Shown: in pieces, positions 1 to 8,159 of the stretch
How positions within the stretch are numbered: the first letter of the stretch is position 1
Layout: the number at the start of each line of letters is the position of its first letter
Origin: UBA6109 sp035366835
Lineage (GTDB): Bacteria; Desulfobacterota; Syntrophia; Syntrophales; UBA6109
Length of the DNA: 64,000 nucleotides
Assembly: GCA_035366835.1 (NCBI GenBank)
Contig: DAOSIS010000008.1
Span: 49,285 to 113,284 of the forward strand
Direction of reading: 5' to 3'
The notes under the pieces: generated by a model
The model's input: only the letters and a program-made list of their open reading frames with translations
Told to the model about the DNA's origin: nothing
Databases searched by the model: none
Made by a program: the position numbers and the translations under genes

Positions 1-750
1 GGCATCCTGGGCGGCTTCTCGCTGGTCTTCCTCGCCATCGCGTCCGGAGGCGGCCTCGGATGGTTCGTGGACCTTCCGTCCGCCATGATCGTCCTGGGAG
101 GAACCTTCGGCGCCGTCCTCATCAATTACCCGATGTCGGATTTCCTGGGCGTGATCCGCGTCGCAAAGAACGTCTTCTTCCAGAGACGGCGGAAGACGGC
201 GGAGATCACCAAGTTCATCGTCCAGATGTCGCGTGTGGCCAGACGGGAGGGGGTCTTTTCCCTCCAGAAGATGACCGGGAAGATGAAGGACCCTTTCTTC
301 GACAAGGCCGTGGAACTGATGGTGGACGGAATCGAGCCCGTCGACATGCGGCGGATCATGGAAACCGAACTAGAAGCGATTTCGGACAGGCACCGGCTGG
401 GGGCGGAGATCTTCACGACGATGGGACATTTCGCGCCGGCCATGGGGATGATGGGAACGCTGATCGGACTCGTGCAGATGATGATGCAGATGAACAACCC
501 GAGCTCGATCGGTCCGGCCATGGCGGTGGCGCTGATCACGACCTTTTATGGCGTCCTCCTCGCGAACCTCGTATTCCTGCCGATTGCGGGAAAGCTGAAG
601 AAGAGGAGCGCCGAGGAGCGGCTGGAGAAGCGTCTGATCATCGACGGAATCCTTTCCATCCAATCGGGTGACAACCCGCGCGTGGTGGAGCAGAAACTTC
701 ATTCCTTTGTGTCGCCCCATGAAAGAAAATCGGTTTTTCAGCATGAATAG
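1..750 (+). CDS. motA: Flagellar stator protein MotA (5' end cut by window edge)
   Basis: The frame is open from the first base, so the true start lies outside; about 249 residues are visible and probably only a few to ten are missing. MotA forms the ring of four-helix subunits around MotB that turns ion flow into flagellar rotation. Two N-terminal membrane segments (GGFSLVFLAIASGG near residues 4-17, then AMIVLGGTFGAVL near 29-41) are followed by a charged cytoplasmic loop and the family's second helix pair, with the signatures FAPAMGMMGTLIGLV (about 144-158) and GPAMAVALITTFYGVLLAN (about 170-188). The 3' end overlaps the first motB-like start by 8 bases, which suggests translational coupling. 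The family assignment is secure. Confidence 0.95.
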   Translation, partial: GILGGFSLVFLAIASGGGLGWFVDLPSAMIVLGGTFGAVLINYPMSDFLGVIRVAKNVFFQRRRKTAEITKFIVQMSRVARREGVFSLQKMTGKMKDPFFDKAVELMVDGIEPVDMRRIMETELEAISDRHRLGAEIFTTMGHFAPAMGMMGTLIGLVQMMMQMNNPSSIGPAMAVALITTFYGVLLANLVFLPIAGKLKKRSAEERLEKRLIIDGILSIQSGDNPRVVEQKLHSFVSPHERKSVFQHE

Positions 751-1456
751 GCTGCCCGAGCCGTCGGCCGGGAAGGCGCCCGTGGAGGCGTGGCAGGGCA
801 TCTATTGCTCCCTCGCGCTGATTCTGGCGGTGTTCTTCGTGATGCTGGTCTCCTTTTCGACGGCGGACGTGGACCGCGTCAGGGACTTTCAGGGGCAGTT
901 CCACAAGGGGGGCGGCCCGGCGGCGGGAGGAGGGGACAGGGGAGACGGGCAGGGAAAAGGGCGGCCGGCTGTGCTGGATCGGAGCGATGCGGGCATGCCG
1001 TCCCTGGCGGACGCGGAAAAACACCTGCGGAAGATTCTCGCCGATTCCGGCGCCGGGCAGAAAATCGTCCTGGACCGCAGCCGCGGCGGACTTCGCGCCC
1101 GAATATCGAGCGATGTCCTTTTCGAAGCCGATTCCGCCGATCTCCGGCCGGATCTTCAGCCCTGCCTCCGCGAGATGGCGCAGGAGGTGCGGAAGGGCGG
1201 CTACGGACTGACCGTGGAGGGACACACGGACAATGCCCCGCCCCGGAACGGCGGCTTTTCGTCCAACTGGGAATTGTCTACGGCACGGGCCGTCCGTGTC
1301 GTCCGACTTTTCCTCGATGAGGAAGGGATCGAAGCCGGACGGTTGCAGGCGGTGGGATTTGCGCAGTATCGCCCCCCGGCGGACGGGACCGCCTCCGCAA
1401 GGACGGACAACGGGCGGATCGAACTGGTCTTTCTGCCCGCCGGAGAGGCGCGATGA
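743..1456 (+). CDS. motB: MotB-like protein 1: OmpA domain intact, channel Asp absent
   Basis: MotB-type layout: a short N-terminus, one membrane helix (GIYCSLALILAVFFVMLVSF, about 19-38), a Gly/Pro-rich linker and a C-terminal OmpA/MotB peptidoglycan-binding domain. The domain keeps the binding motif (GHTDN near 159-163, then NWELSTARA and DNGRIELVF). MotB anchors MotA to the wall and carries one essential proton-binding Asp at the start of its helix. Aligned on the FFV motif, that position here is Ser23, and the helix has no acidic residue. The ATG at 743 overlaps the motA stop; an in-frame ATG at 719 is also possible, and neither has a clear ribosome binding site. It overlaps the next gene as ATGA. 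It may be a structural partner of the second MotB rather than a proton channel. Confidence 0.85.
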   Translation: MNRLPEPSAGKAPVEAWQGIYCSLALILAVFFVMLVSFSTADVDRVRDFQGQFHKGGGPAAGGGDRGDGQGKGRPAVLDRSDAGMPSLADAEKHLRKILADSGAGQKIVLDRSRGGLRARISSDVLFEADSADLRPDLQPCLREMAQEVRKGGYGLTVEGHTDNAPPRNGGFSSNWELSTARAVRVVRLFLDEEGIEAGRLQAVGFAQYRPPADGTASARTDNGRIELVFLPAGEAR

Positions 1457-2199
1457 GGAACGGGCCGGACGAGGAGGAGCAGGGCGCGGGGGGCCGGTGG
1501 ATGCTGACCTTCAACGACCTGGTCACGCTCCTCCTGGCATTCTTCGTTCTGGTCCTTTCCATGTCCATGGTGGACCAGGGAAAACTCACGGAGGCGACGG
1601 CTGCGGCAAGGAACACCTTCGGGGGAGCGAAGGGCTCCCCGGCGGCGGGACCGCGCTTCGAGCCGTTCGCGCTGCCTACCCTGGATCGGGACATCGCACG
1701 GGAGAAGGCGAAGAAGAAAGGGTCGGCGGGCGCCGTGAACGGCCGGCTTCCCGGGGGACTCGACGATGAGCGGACGCGGATGATGGCGGCATTGAACGAC
1801 CTGCAGGGCATCGGGACGAAGGTCCTGCCGGAGGGCCTTTCGATCTGCCTGGAGGAGCGGCTGCTGTTTTCGCCGGGTTCCGCGGAAATCCGCCGGAAGG
1901 ACGATCCTTCCCTTGCCGCAGTGATCGCGGCCCTTCGCCGGTCGGATGTCCTCATCCGCGTGGAAGGACACGCCGGGGCCGCGGCGGAGGAGGACGGGGC
2001 GAGGGAGTTCGGATGGACGCTTTCCACGGCACGGGCGCTGAGCGGCGTGGAACTTCTCATCGGCGAAGGGGGGATTTCTCCGGAGCGGCTGTCTGCCGCT
2101 CCCTGCCTGGACCTCCGGCCGGCGATCCCGATGCCGGACGGGGGCGACCGCATTCGCCACCGGGGGATGGTGCTGGTTCTGACATTTCAGGAAAAGTGA
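1453..2199 (+). CDS. motB: MotB-like protein 2: channel Asp present, wall-binding motif degenerate
   Basis: A 248-residue second MotB homologue, joined to the first by an ATGA overlap. The membrane helix FNDLVTLLLAFFVLVLSMS (about 20-38) is classical MotB, with the proton-binding Asp at residue 22. The C-terminal OmpA-like domain is recognisable (WTLSTARAL near 190), but the canonical GHTD is GHAG, the Asn before LSTARA is lost, and the final N/DxRVE-like motif reads RIRHRGMVL. Those Thr-Asp and Asn positions contact diaminopimelate in this family. By sequence this copy can conduct ions but is poorly equipped to hold the wall, the reverse of its neighbour. I infer a heteromeric stator B subunit; homodimers with reduced wall binding remain possible. 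Confidence 0.85.
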   Translation: MRNGPDEEEQGAGGRWMLTFNDLVTLLLAFFVLVLSMSMVDQGKLTEATAAARNTFGGAKGSPAAGPRFEPFALPTLDRDIAREKAKKKGSAGAVNGRLPGGLDDERTRMMAALNDLQGIGTKVLPEGLSICLEERLLFSPGSAEIRRKDDPSLAAVIAALRRSDVLIRVEGHAGAAAEEDGAREFGWTLSTARALSGVELLIGEGGISPERLSAAPCLDLRPAIPMPDGGDRIRHRGMVLVLTFQEK

Positions 2200-2213
2200 A
2201 GTGAGGCGGGAAT

Positions 2214-2711
2214 ATGGCGAAGGAAGAATTGAAGGAAGAGGAGCAGCAGTCGCAGCAGCCGGAGACGAAGAAGAAGGGCAGTCTCGTGAAATGGATCATC
2301 ATCGGCTTTGCAGCGCTCGTCGTCGTCGGCGCTCTGGCCGGCGGGGGGGCGTTCTTCTATTTCAAGATGACGGGAGACAGGAAAGCCGCCCCGGCGCAGC
2401 AGCCCGCCGCCGGGATCTTCTGGCCGATGGATCCCTTCATCGTGAACCTTGTCGACAACAACGGCGAGCGTTACCTGAAGGTGATCATGCAGCTGGAAGT
2501 CAGCGACCAGGCCGCCGTGGCCGAGCTGGACGTCTTCAAGCCGAAGCTGCGCGACAACATCCTCGACCTGCTGTCGGTGAAGTCCTACAAGGAACTGATC
2601 GACGTCGGGGGAAAGCAGCGGCTGCGGGACGAGATCGTTATGAGGCTCAACAGCTTCCTGACGAAGGGGAAGGTCGTGAAGGTGTACTTCACGGAATTCG
2701 TCATTCAATAA
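2214..2711 (+). CDS. fliL: Flagellar basal body-associated protein FliL
   Basis: 165 residues: a charged N-terminal tail, one membrane helix (WIIIGFAALVVVGALAGGGA, about 27-46) and a periplasmic domain that ends in VYFTEFVIQ, the usual FliL C-terminus. FliL sits next to the stator and helps to recruit or stabilise MotA/MotB. The start is preceded by a GAGGCGGGAA-like ribosome binding region. It lies directly between the stator genes and fliM, the usual order. A second FliL-like gene occurs about 11 kb downstream. Confidence 0.93.
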   Translation: MAKEELKEEEQQSQQPETKKKGSLVKWIIIGFAALVVVGALAGGGAFFYFKMTGDRKAAPAQQPAAGIFWPMDPFIVNLVDNNGERYLKVIMQLEVSDQAAVAELDVFKPKLRDNILDLLSVKSYKELIDVGGKQRLRDEIVMRLNSFLTKGKVVKVYFTEFVIQ

Positions 2712-2766
2712 CCGGCTGCTGAGCGCCGTCCCCGCTCGGGCGGGGCGTCCGCAGAATAGGTGTGCC

Positions 2767-3768
2767 ATGTCTCAAATATTGTCCCAGGAAGAAGTCGATG
2801 CCCTGTTGCGGGGAATCGCGGGCGGAGAAGTCGACACGGCTCCGGAAGAGGTCGGCGAACTGTCGGACGTTGCCGTCTATGACCTCACGAGCCAGGACCG
2901 GATCATCCGCGGGCGGATGCCCACGCTCGAGATGACGAACGAGAAGTTCGCCAGGATTTTCCGGACGTCCCTGTCGGCGATGCTCAGGAAAGTCGTGAGC
3001 GTCACGGCGGTTTCGGTCGATATGATCAAGTTCGGGGAATTTCTCAAGACCCTTCCGGTTCCGACGAGCCTTCATATCTTCCGCATGGAGCCGCTGCGGG
3101 GAAGCGCGATCTTCGTCGTGGAGTCCAAGATCATCTTCACGCTGGTCGACATCCTCTTCGGCGGTTCGGGAAAGGAATTCTTCAAGATCGAAGGCCGGGA
3201 ATTCACCGCCATCGAGAGCAACCTGATCCGCAAGGTCGTCATGACGGCCCTGGCGGATTTCGAAAAGGCGTGGAAGCCGCTGACGGAAATCAAGGTGGCG
3301 TACCAGCGTTCCGAGGTGAACCCGCAGTTCGCGCAGGTGGTGCCGCTCACGGACGTGGTCGTCGTCGTGAATTTCGAGCTGGAGGTCGAGTACAACACGG
3401 GCATCCTCTCGGTCTGTATCCCCTATTCGACCCTGGAACCGCTGAAGGAGAGGCTCCAGGCCGGTTTCCAGAGTGAGCAGCTCGAAATCGATCACGTCTG
3501 GACCGAAAAGTTCCGCACCAGCCTGAAGTCTTCGCAGATCGAGGTCCTGGCGGAGCTGGGGTGCGCAAGGATTCACGGCAAGGACCTCGTTTCGATGAAA
3601 AAAGGGGACATCATCCCCCTGGAGCAGTATGCGAGCGACGCGCTGAATGTGTACGTGCAGGGCGTTCTCAAGTTCAAGGGCGTTCCGGGAGTGTCCAAGG
3701 GGAATCAGGCAATTCAGATATCGCAGGTCATCACGGGCAAAGAGGTGGTGGAATATGGAGCAGAATGA
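2767..3768 (+). CDS. fliM: Flagellar motor switch protein FliM
   Basis: 333 residues, normal for FliM. The N-terminus carries the CheY-binding peptide (ILSQEEVDALLRGI, residues 4-17). The middle CheC-like domain binds FliG and the C-terminal SpoA domain joins FliN in the C-ring. FliM receives the CheY-P signal and switches the direction of rotation. The 3' end overlaps the fliN start by 14 bases. No chemotaxis gene is visible in the window, so CheY must be encoded elsewhere. Confidence 0.97.
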   Translation: MSQILSQEEVDALLRGIAGGEVDTAPEEVGELSDVAVYDLTSQDRIIRGRMPTLEMTNEKFARIFRTSLSAMLRKVVSVTAVSVDMIKFGEFLKTLPVPTSLHIFRMEPLRGSAIFVVESKIIFTLVDILFGGSGKEFFKIEGREFTAIESNLIRKVVMTALADFEKAWKPLTEIKVAYQRSEVNPQFAQVVPLTDVVVVVNFELEVEYNTGILSVCIPYSTLEPLKERLQAGFQSEQLEIDHVWTEKFRTSLKSSQIEVLAELGCARIHGKDLVSMKKGDIIPLEQYASDALNVYVQGVLKFKGVPGVSKGNQAIQISQVITGKEVVEYGAE

Positions 3769-4216
3769 AATTGACAACCTGATGAAGGATTTCCAGCCGC
3801 CCCCCGCCGACGCGGGAGCACCGCCGGTCAAGGAAGACATCGGGTGGGATGACGTCAAGGAAGAACTGAATCAGTCCAAGGGCGAGACGCCGAAGACGGA
3901 AGTGAGTGAAGTGGCCTTCGGGGAAATCAAGAAGGCGGAACCCGTCAAGGGGGCCGTCCTTGACCTGGATTTCATCCTGGATATTCCGCTGACACTGACG
4001 GCGGAACTCGGGAGAAACCGGATGCTGATCAGCGAACTGCTTCAGCTGGGGCAGGGGTCCGTCATCGAATTGAGCAAGCTCGCCGGCGAGCCCATGGACA
4101 TCTTCGTCAATCAGCGCCTGATCGCCCGGGGCGAGGTCGTCGTGGTCAACGAAAAATTCGGCGTACGTCTCACCGACATCGTTTCGCCGACGGAGAGGAT
4201 CAACCGTCTGCGCTGA
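3755..4216 (+). CDS. fliN: Flagellar motor switch protein FliN
   Basis: 153 residues from the ATG at 3755, which overlaps the end of fliM and follows the purine-rich AGAGGTGGTGG. The N-terminal half (to about residue 70) is an acidic, low-complexity linker. The C-terminal half is the SpoA domain (DIPLTLTAELGRNRM, then GSVIELSKLAGEPMDIFVN and RGEVVVVNEKFGVRLTDIV). It forms the base of the C-ring with FliM and docks the export ATPase complex. A longer reading frame opens upstream inside fliM, but it has no family support. Confidence 0.96.
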   Translation: MEQNEIDNLMKDFQPPPADAGAPPVKEDIGWDDVKEELNQSKGETPKTEVSEVAFGEIKKAEPVKGAVLDLDFILDIPLTLTAELGRNRMLISELLQLGQGSVIELSKLAGEPMDIFVNQRLIARGEVVVVNEKFGVRLTDIVSPTERINRLR

Positions 4217-4424
4217 CGGGCCGGCCGGTCGCCGCAGAGGACCCGACGGGGCCGCAGAGCCCTGGCCACCCTACCGCTTCCCGCTGCGTCGCCGGATGCC
4301 GGACGGGCTTGCGCCCGACAGGGCGCACCGGCGGGCGCCGTCCCGCCGGGAAGCCGAGGGGGCAGGGTCTGCACGGCGCCCTGGCAGGACATTTTCGCGG
4401 ATTTCAGAGGTACGTGGTGGCGTC

Positions 4425-4808
4425 ATGGACAACCTGTCTCTCTTGACATCGCTCCTCAAGATGCTTGCCGCCCTGGCCATTGTCCTGGGCGTTCTTGTGG
4501 GATCCCTCTTCCTGTTTCGAAAGCTGCTGCGCGGCTCCCCGCTCTCCGCAGGTGCGCAGGAGGTCATCCGCGTCGTCTCGACCCGTCATCTGGGGCCGAA
4601 GAACATGATCGTGCTCGTCGACGTCCTGGGACAGGTCCTGATCGTGGGGGTGGGCCAGGCCCAGATGTCCCTGCTGGGGACCGTTTCCGACGCCGGCGCC
4701 CTGGAGAAGCTGCGCGGCGCGAGGCCGCCGGGCAGCGTTCCGGAAACCCTTCTTGCGCGGCTGGGCAGGATGCGCGACGCGGGCGGCGACGGAAAGGGGA
4801 GGGGCTGA
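4425..4808 (+). CDS. fliO: Flagellar biosynthesis protein FliO
   Basis: 127 residues from ATG 4425: one membrane helix (MLAALAIVLGVLVGSLFLFR, about 12-31) followed by a small basic cytoplasmic domain (GAQEVIRVVSTRHLGPKNMIVLVDV, about 41-65; shown as family-typical rather than a strict motif). FliO is a scaffold for assembly of the FliP ring of the export gate. The gene stops 4 bases before fliP. A longer frame beginning near 4296 reads through the intergenic stretch and is less likely. The roughly 200 bases between fliN and fliO hold no gene I can support. Confidence 0.85.
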   Translation: MDNLSLLTSLLKMLAALAIVLGVLVGSLFLFRKLLRGSPLSAGAQEVIRVVSTRHLGPKNMIVLVDVLGQVLIVGVGQAQMSLLGTVSDAGALEKLRGARPPGSVPETLLARLGRMRDAGGDGKGRG

Positions 4809-4812
4809 GCGG

Positions 4813-5637
4813 ATGAAAGGGAAGGTGTCGGGGGTGTGCGATTTCCTGGCGGGGGCGGGGGCGCGCCGGTTCCGCCGGCGTCCGGCCGTCCTGGGTGCCG
4901 CCCTGGCGGTCGTCGTCCTCTTTGCAGCGCTGTCCGCGTTCGCCCAGCCGCTGCAGATCCCCAATGTCAGCCTGAATATCGGCGGAACCGCGGACCAGCC
5001 CGGAAAAGTGGCCGTCGTCCTGCAGCTGCTGTTCGTCCTCACGATCCTTTCCCTGGCGCCCGCGATCCTCCTGATGCTGACGTCCTTCACCCGGATCGTC
5101 GTCGTTCTTTCCCTGCTGCGGCACGCCCTGGGGACCCAGCAGATGCCGCCCAACCAGATCCTGGTCGCGCTGTCGCTCTTCCTGACCTTCTTCGTGATGG
5201 CGCCCGTCTGGCAGCGCGTGAATGCGGAGGCGCTGCAGCCCTACTACGAGGAACAGCTTTCCGGCGAACAGGCGCTGGAGAAGGCCGCCCAACCGGTGAA
5301 GGAATTCATGCTCAAGCAGACCCGGGAGCGGGATCTCGCGCTTTTCGTCAAGGTGTCGAAGGAGAAGAAACCGGAGAAGGCGGACGATGTGTCCATGCTG
5401 GTCCTGACCCCCGCCTTCATCATCAGCGAGCTGAAGACGGCCTTCCAGATCGGCTTCATGATCTATCTGCCCTTCCTGATCATCGACATGGTGGTCTCGA
5501 GCGTCCTCCTGTCCATGGGCATGCTGATGCTCCCGCCGATCATGATGAGCCTGCCTTTCAAGCTTCTTCTCTTCGTCCTGGTCGACGGCTGGCATCTGAT
5601 CGTCGGCTCGCTGATACAGAGCTTCCACCTGTCGTGA
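4813..5637 (+). CDS. fliP: Flagellar type III export gate protein FliP
   Basis: 274 residues from ATG 4813. A cleavable-type signal sequence (hydrophobic core AVLGAALAVVVLFAALSAFA) is followed by the FliP membrane domain with the hallmark SFTRIVVVLSLLRHALGTQQ and PPNQILVALSLFLTFFVMAP, and the C-terminal FMIYLPFLIIDMVVSSVLLS. Five FliP subunits form the core of the export gate with FliQ and FliR. It is preceded by fliO with 4 bases between them. Upstream in-frame start codons near 4753 overlap fliO and are not favoured. Confidence 0.96.
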   Translation: MKGKVSGVCDFLAGAGARRFRRRPAVLGAALAVVVLFAALSAFAQPLQIPNVSLNIGGTADQPGKVAVVLQLLFVLTILSLAPAILLMLTSFTRIVVVLSLLRHALGTQQMPPNQILVALSLFLTFFVMAPVWQRVNAEALQPYYEEQLSGEQALEKAAQPVKEFMLKQTRERDLALFVKVSKEKKPEKADDVSMLVLTPAFIISELKTAFQIGFMIYLPFLIIDMVVSSVLLSMGMLMLPPIMMSLPFKLLLFVLVDGWHLIVGSLIQSFHLS

Positions 5638-5717
5638 GGGGCGAGGCCGGACACTCCGCAACGGCCCGACGGCAAGCGGATTTTCAGGGAACATCTTCAA
5701 GAGGGAGGAACAGGCCT

Positions 5718-5987
5718 ATGACGGCGGATCTTGTGGTTGGCATCATGGCGGAGGCGATCAAGGTGACCTTGCTGGTTTCGGCACCGGTGCTTCTGGTCGG
5801 CCTCGTCGTCGGCGTCGTGATCAGCCTTTTCCAGGCCGTCACGCAGGTCCAGGAAATGACGCTGGTCTTCGTGCCCAAGATCATCGCCGTCCTGGTGGCC
5901 CTGGTAGCGGCCCTTCCCTGGATGCTGAATCTGCTGGTCAGCTTCACGCAGAATCTGTACCTGAGCCTGCCCGGCTACATCGGATGA
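5718..5987 (+). CDS. fliQ: Flagellar type III export gate protein FliQ
   Basis: 89 residues, the normal size, with two membrane helices (about 16-38 and 51-75) and the conserved LFQAVTQVQEMTLVFVPKII region between them. The ATG is placed by the GAGGGAGGA ribosome binding site 10 bases upstream. FliQ packs around the FliP5-FliR1 core of the export gate. An inverted-end repeat element (copy 1) separates it from fliR, where many genomes have the two genes adjacent. Confidence 0.96.
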   Translation: MTADLVVGIMAEAIKVTLLVSAPVLLVGLVVGVVISLFQAVTQVQEMTLVFVPKIIAVLVALVAALPWMLNLLVSFTQNLYLSLPGYIG

Positions 5988-5992
5988 GGAGG

Positions 5993-6157
5993 GAGGCTGT
6001 TGAAAAGAACCCGTCTGCTGCGTCCTGAGTTTATCGAAGGGCCCTCATCCTTCGGCGCTCGACCCTTCGACGGGCTCAGGGCAGGCTGAGGGATCTGTCA
6101 TGGTGAGCTTGTCGAACCATCGGGGGGCCTTGCATCCAGGTCCTTTTGAACAGCCTC
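5993..6157. repeat. Inverted-end intergenic element, copy 1 (core type A)
   Basis: The 165-base spacer between fliQ and fliR starts GAGGCTGTTGAAAAG and ends CTTTTGAACAGCCTC, so its ends form a near-perfect inverted repeat. Inside is a second inverted pair: CCTGAGTTTATCGAAGGG near 6027 against CCCTTCGACGGGCTCAGG near 6063. The 3' part GCCTTGCATCCAGG is shared with the other copies. Cores of copies 1 and 3 match each other (CTTCGAC..GCTCAGGGCAGGCTGA). It has no coding content; it looks like a short non-autonomous or structural (hairpin) repeat. Confidence 0.85.
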
Positions 6158-6219
6158 TAGAAGAAGGATGACTTTCTGACCGTCGGACGCACGCGTCCGA
6201 GACTTCAAGGATCGCCGCG

Positions 6220-7014
6220 ATGCAGATCCCCATGATCGGCAGCGAGACGCTGGAGACCTTCCTCCTCGTCTTCCTGAGAACCAGCGCCATCGTTGCGACG
6301 ATGCCGATCCTGGGCGACAGGGTGGTGCCGGCCAGGGTGAAAGCGGGGTTTGCCCTCCTGCTCGCGGGACTGCTGTTCCCGGTCGTCCCGACCGGCGCGG
6401 AACCTCCCGAAGCCGGTCTCGTTCCGCTGGCGCTGCGGATGGCGTCCGAGGCGGTCATCGGCGTCGTCATCGGCTTTGCGGCCCAGGTGATCTTCGCAGG
6501 CGTCCAGTTGGCCGGAGAACTGATCGGGTTTCAAATGGGGTTCGCCATCGTCAACGTCATCGATCCCGTCACCAGCGCACAGGTCTCGATCATCTCGGAA
6601 TTCCAGTATCTCGTGGCGCTGCTGCTCTTCCTGATCTTCAACGGCCACCATTCGTTCCTCGCGGCGATCGCGGAAAGCTTCCGTCTCCTGAATCCGCTTT
6701 CCCTGCATGCCTCCGGCAGCCTCATCGCGGCCATCCTCGATCTGTCCAAGGGGATCTTCGTGGTGGCGGCGAAGCTGAGTGCGCCGCTGGTGGCGGTCAT
6801 GTTCTTCACCCAGATCGGGCTCGGCATCGTGGCGCGGACGGTCCCCCAGATCAACATCTTCATCGTCGGGTTTCCCCTCCAGATCGCGATCGGACTGCTG
6901 TTCCTCGGTCTGTGCATGCCCGTATTCGCCTTCGTGCTGGAGCGGATGTACGGCGGCCTCGACGGCCAGATCCGGATGCTGCTGCGATTGATGATCGGGG
7001 CGACGGGATCTTGA
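6220..7014 (+). CDS. fliR: Flagellar type III export gate protein FliR
   Basis: 264 residues with about six hydrophobic segments, normal for FliR. The N-terminal FLRTSAIVATMPILGDRVVP and FQMGFAIVNVIDPV regions are family-typical. One FliR caps the FliP5Q4 helix in the export gate. It reads in series with flhB and flhA downstream. The start has an AAGGA sequence about 12 bases upstream. Nothing unusual apart from the repeat element in front of it. Confidence 0.95.
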   Translation: MQIPMIGSETLETFLLVFLRTSAIVATMPILGDRVVPARVKAGFALLLAGLLFPVVPTGAEPPEAGLVPLALRMASEAVIGVVIGFAAQVIFAGVQLAGELIGFQMGFAIVNVIDPVTSAQVSIISEFQYLVALLLFLIFNGHHSFLAAIAESFRLLNPLSLHASGSLIAAILDLSKGIFVVAAKLSAPLVAVMFFTQIGLGIVARTVPQINIFIVGFPLQIAIGLLFLGLCMPVFAFVLERMYGGLDGQIRMLLRLMIGATGS

Positions 7015-7070
7015 GATGTCGGGACGGTTTGTTGACGATTGCGCCATGAAAGCGACAGGACGAAAGGGAC

Positions 7071-8144
7071 ATGGCTGACCACGACCGGGACCAGGAAAAA
7101 ACCGAACAAGCAACCCCGCGGCGGAAGGACGAGGCCCGTGAAAAGGGCCAGGTTGCCAGGAGCCAGGAGATCGTTTCCGTCGCCGTCTTGGGGGCCTGCC
7201 TCATCTACTTCTATTTCGCCTCCGGAGGCGCCGTCAAAAAAATGATGTCCCTCATGGTCAAGATCTTCCGTGAGGCGGCCCATCCGAATCTCGAAACCGG
7301 CGCGCTGGTGCCGATGTTCGTCGATCTGGCCATCGACGCGGCGGTCATCGTGCTGCCCTTCCTGCTGGCCGTCGCCGTGGCGGGCGCCGCGGCCAACCTC
7401 ATGCAGGTGGGCTTTCTCTTCTCCTCGGAGGCGATGGCCCCGAAGTGGGACAAGATCGACCCGCTGCGCGGCTTCCAGCGCCTCTTTTCGATGAAGGCCT
7501 TCGTCGAACTTCTGAAGAACACGCTGAAAATCGCCATTGTCGGGCTCGTCGCCTATTTGACGGTGCGCGGGCAGGTTCAGGACCTGCCGACGCTGATGGA
7601 CAAGGACGCCTGGCAGATCCTCGCCTATATCGGCCAGGTGTCGTTCCGCATCATGTTCACGACCTGCTGGGTCCTCGTCCTGCTCGCGATCCTCGATTAC
7701 GGATACCAGCGCTGGGAATACGAAAAGGGCCTCAGGATGTCCCGCCAGGACATCAAGGAGGAATACAAGCACACGGAAGGCGACCCGCTGGTCAAGGCCC
7801 GCATCAGGCGCATGCAGCGGGAGGCGGCCCGCAAACGGATGATGGCGGCCGTTCCGAAAGCCACGGTCGTCATCACGAACCCGACGCATCTGGCGGTTGC
7901 GCTCGCCTATGATCAGGAGCGGATGATCGCGCCGACGGTCGTCGCCAAGGGCGCGGGCCACATCGCTGCGAAGATCAAGGAGGTCGCCCTCGCGCACGGC
8001 GTCCCGATCGTCGAGAACAAGCCCGTGGCACAACTATTGTATAAAATGGTGGACATCGATGCCAGCGTGCCGGAAAACCTGTACCGCGCCGTTGCCGAGA
8101 TTTTGGCCTTCGTCTATCGGCTGCGGCAGGACCGGCGGTGGTAG
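7071..8144 (+). CDS. flhB: Flagellar export switch protein FlhB
   Basis: 357 residues: the N-terminal EKTEQATPRRKDEAREKGQV signature (about 9-28), four membrane helices, and the cytoplasmic domain with the self-cleavage site NPTH at about residue 270 (followed by LAVALAY). FlhB cuts itself between Asn and Pro, and this switches export from rod/hook to filament substrates after FliK signals hook completion. The C-terminal part (VVAKGAGHIAAKIKEVA..ENLYRAVAEILAFVY) is closely mirrored by the small FlhB-like gene at 17082. Flanked by fliR and flhA, as usual. Confidence 0.97.
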   Translation: MADHDRDQEKTEQATPRRKDEAREKGQVARSQEIVSVAVLGACLIYFYFASGGAVKKMMSLMVKIFREAAHPNLETGALVPMFVDLAIDAAVIVLPFLLAVAVAGAAANLMQVGFLFSSEAMAPKWDKIDPLRGFQRLFSMKAFVELLKNTLKIAIVGLVAYLTVRGQVQDLPTLMDKDAWQILAYIGQVSFRIMFTTCWVLVLLAILDYGYQRWEYEKGLRMSRQDIKEEYKHTEGDPLVKARIRRMQREAARKRMMAAVPKATVVITNPTHLAVALAYDQERMIAPTVVAKGAGHIAAKIKEVALAHGVPIVENKPVAQLLYKMVDIDASVPENLYRAVAEILAFVYRLRQDRRW

Positions 8145-8159
8145 AAGGGAGGGAAGACG

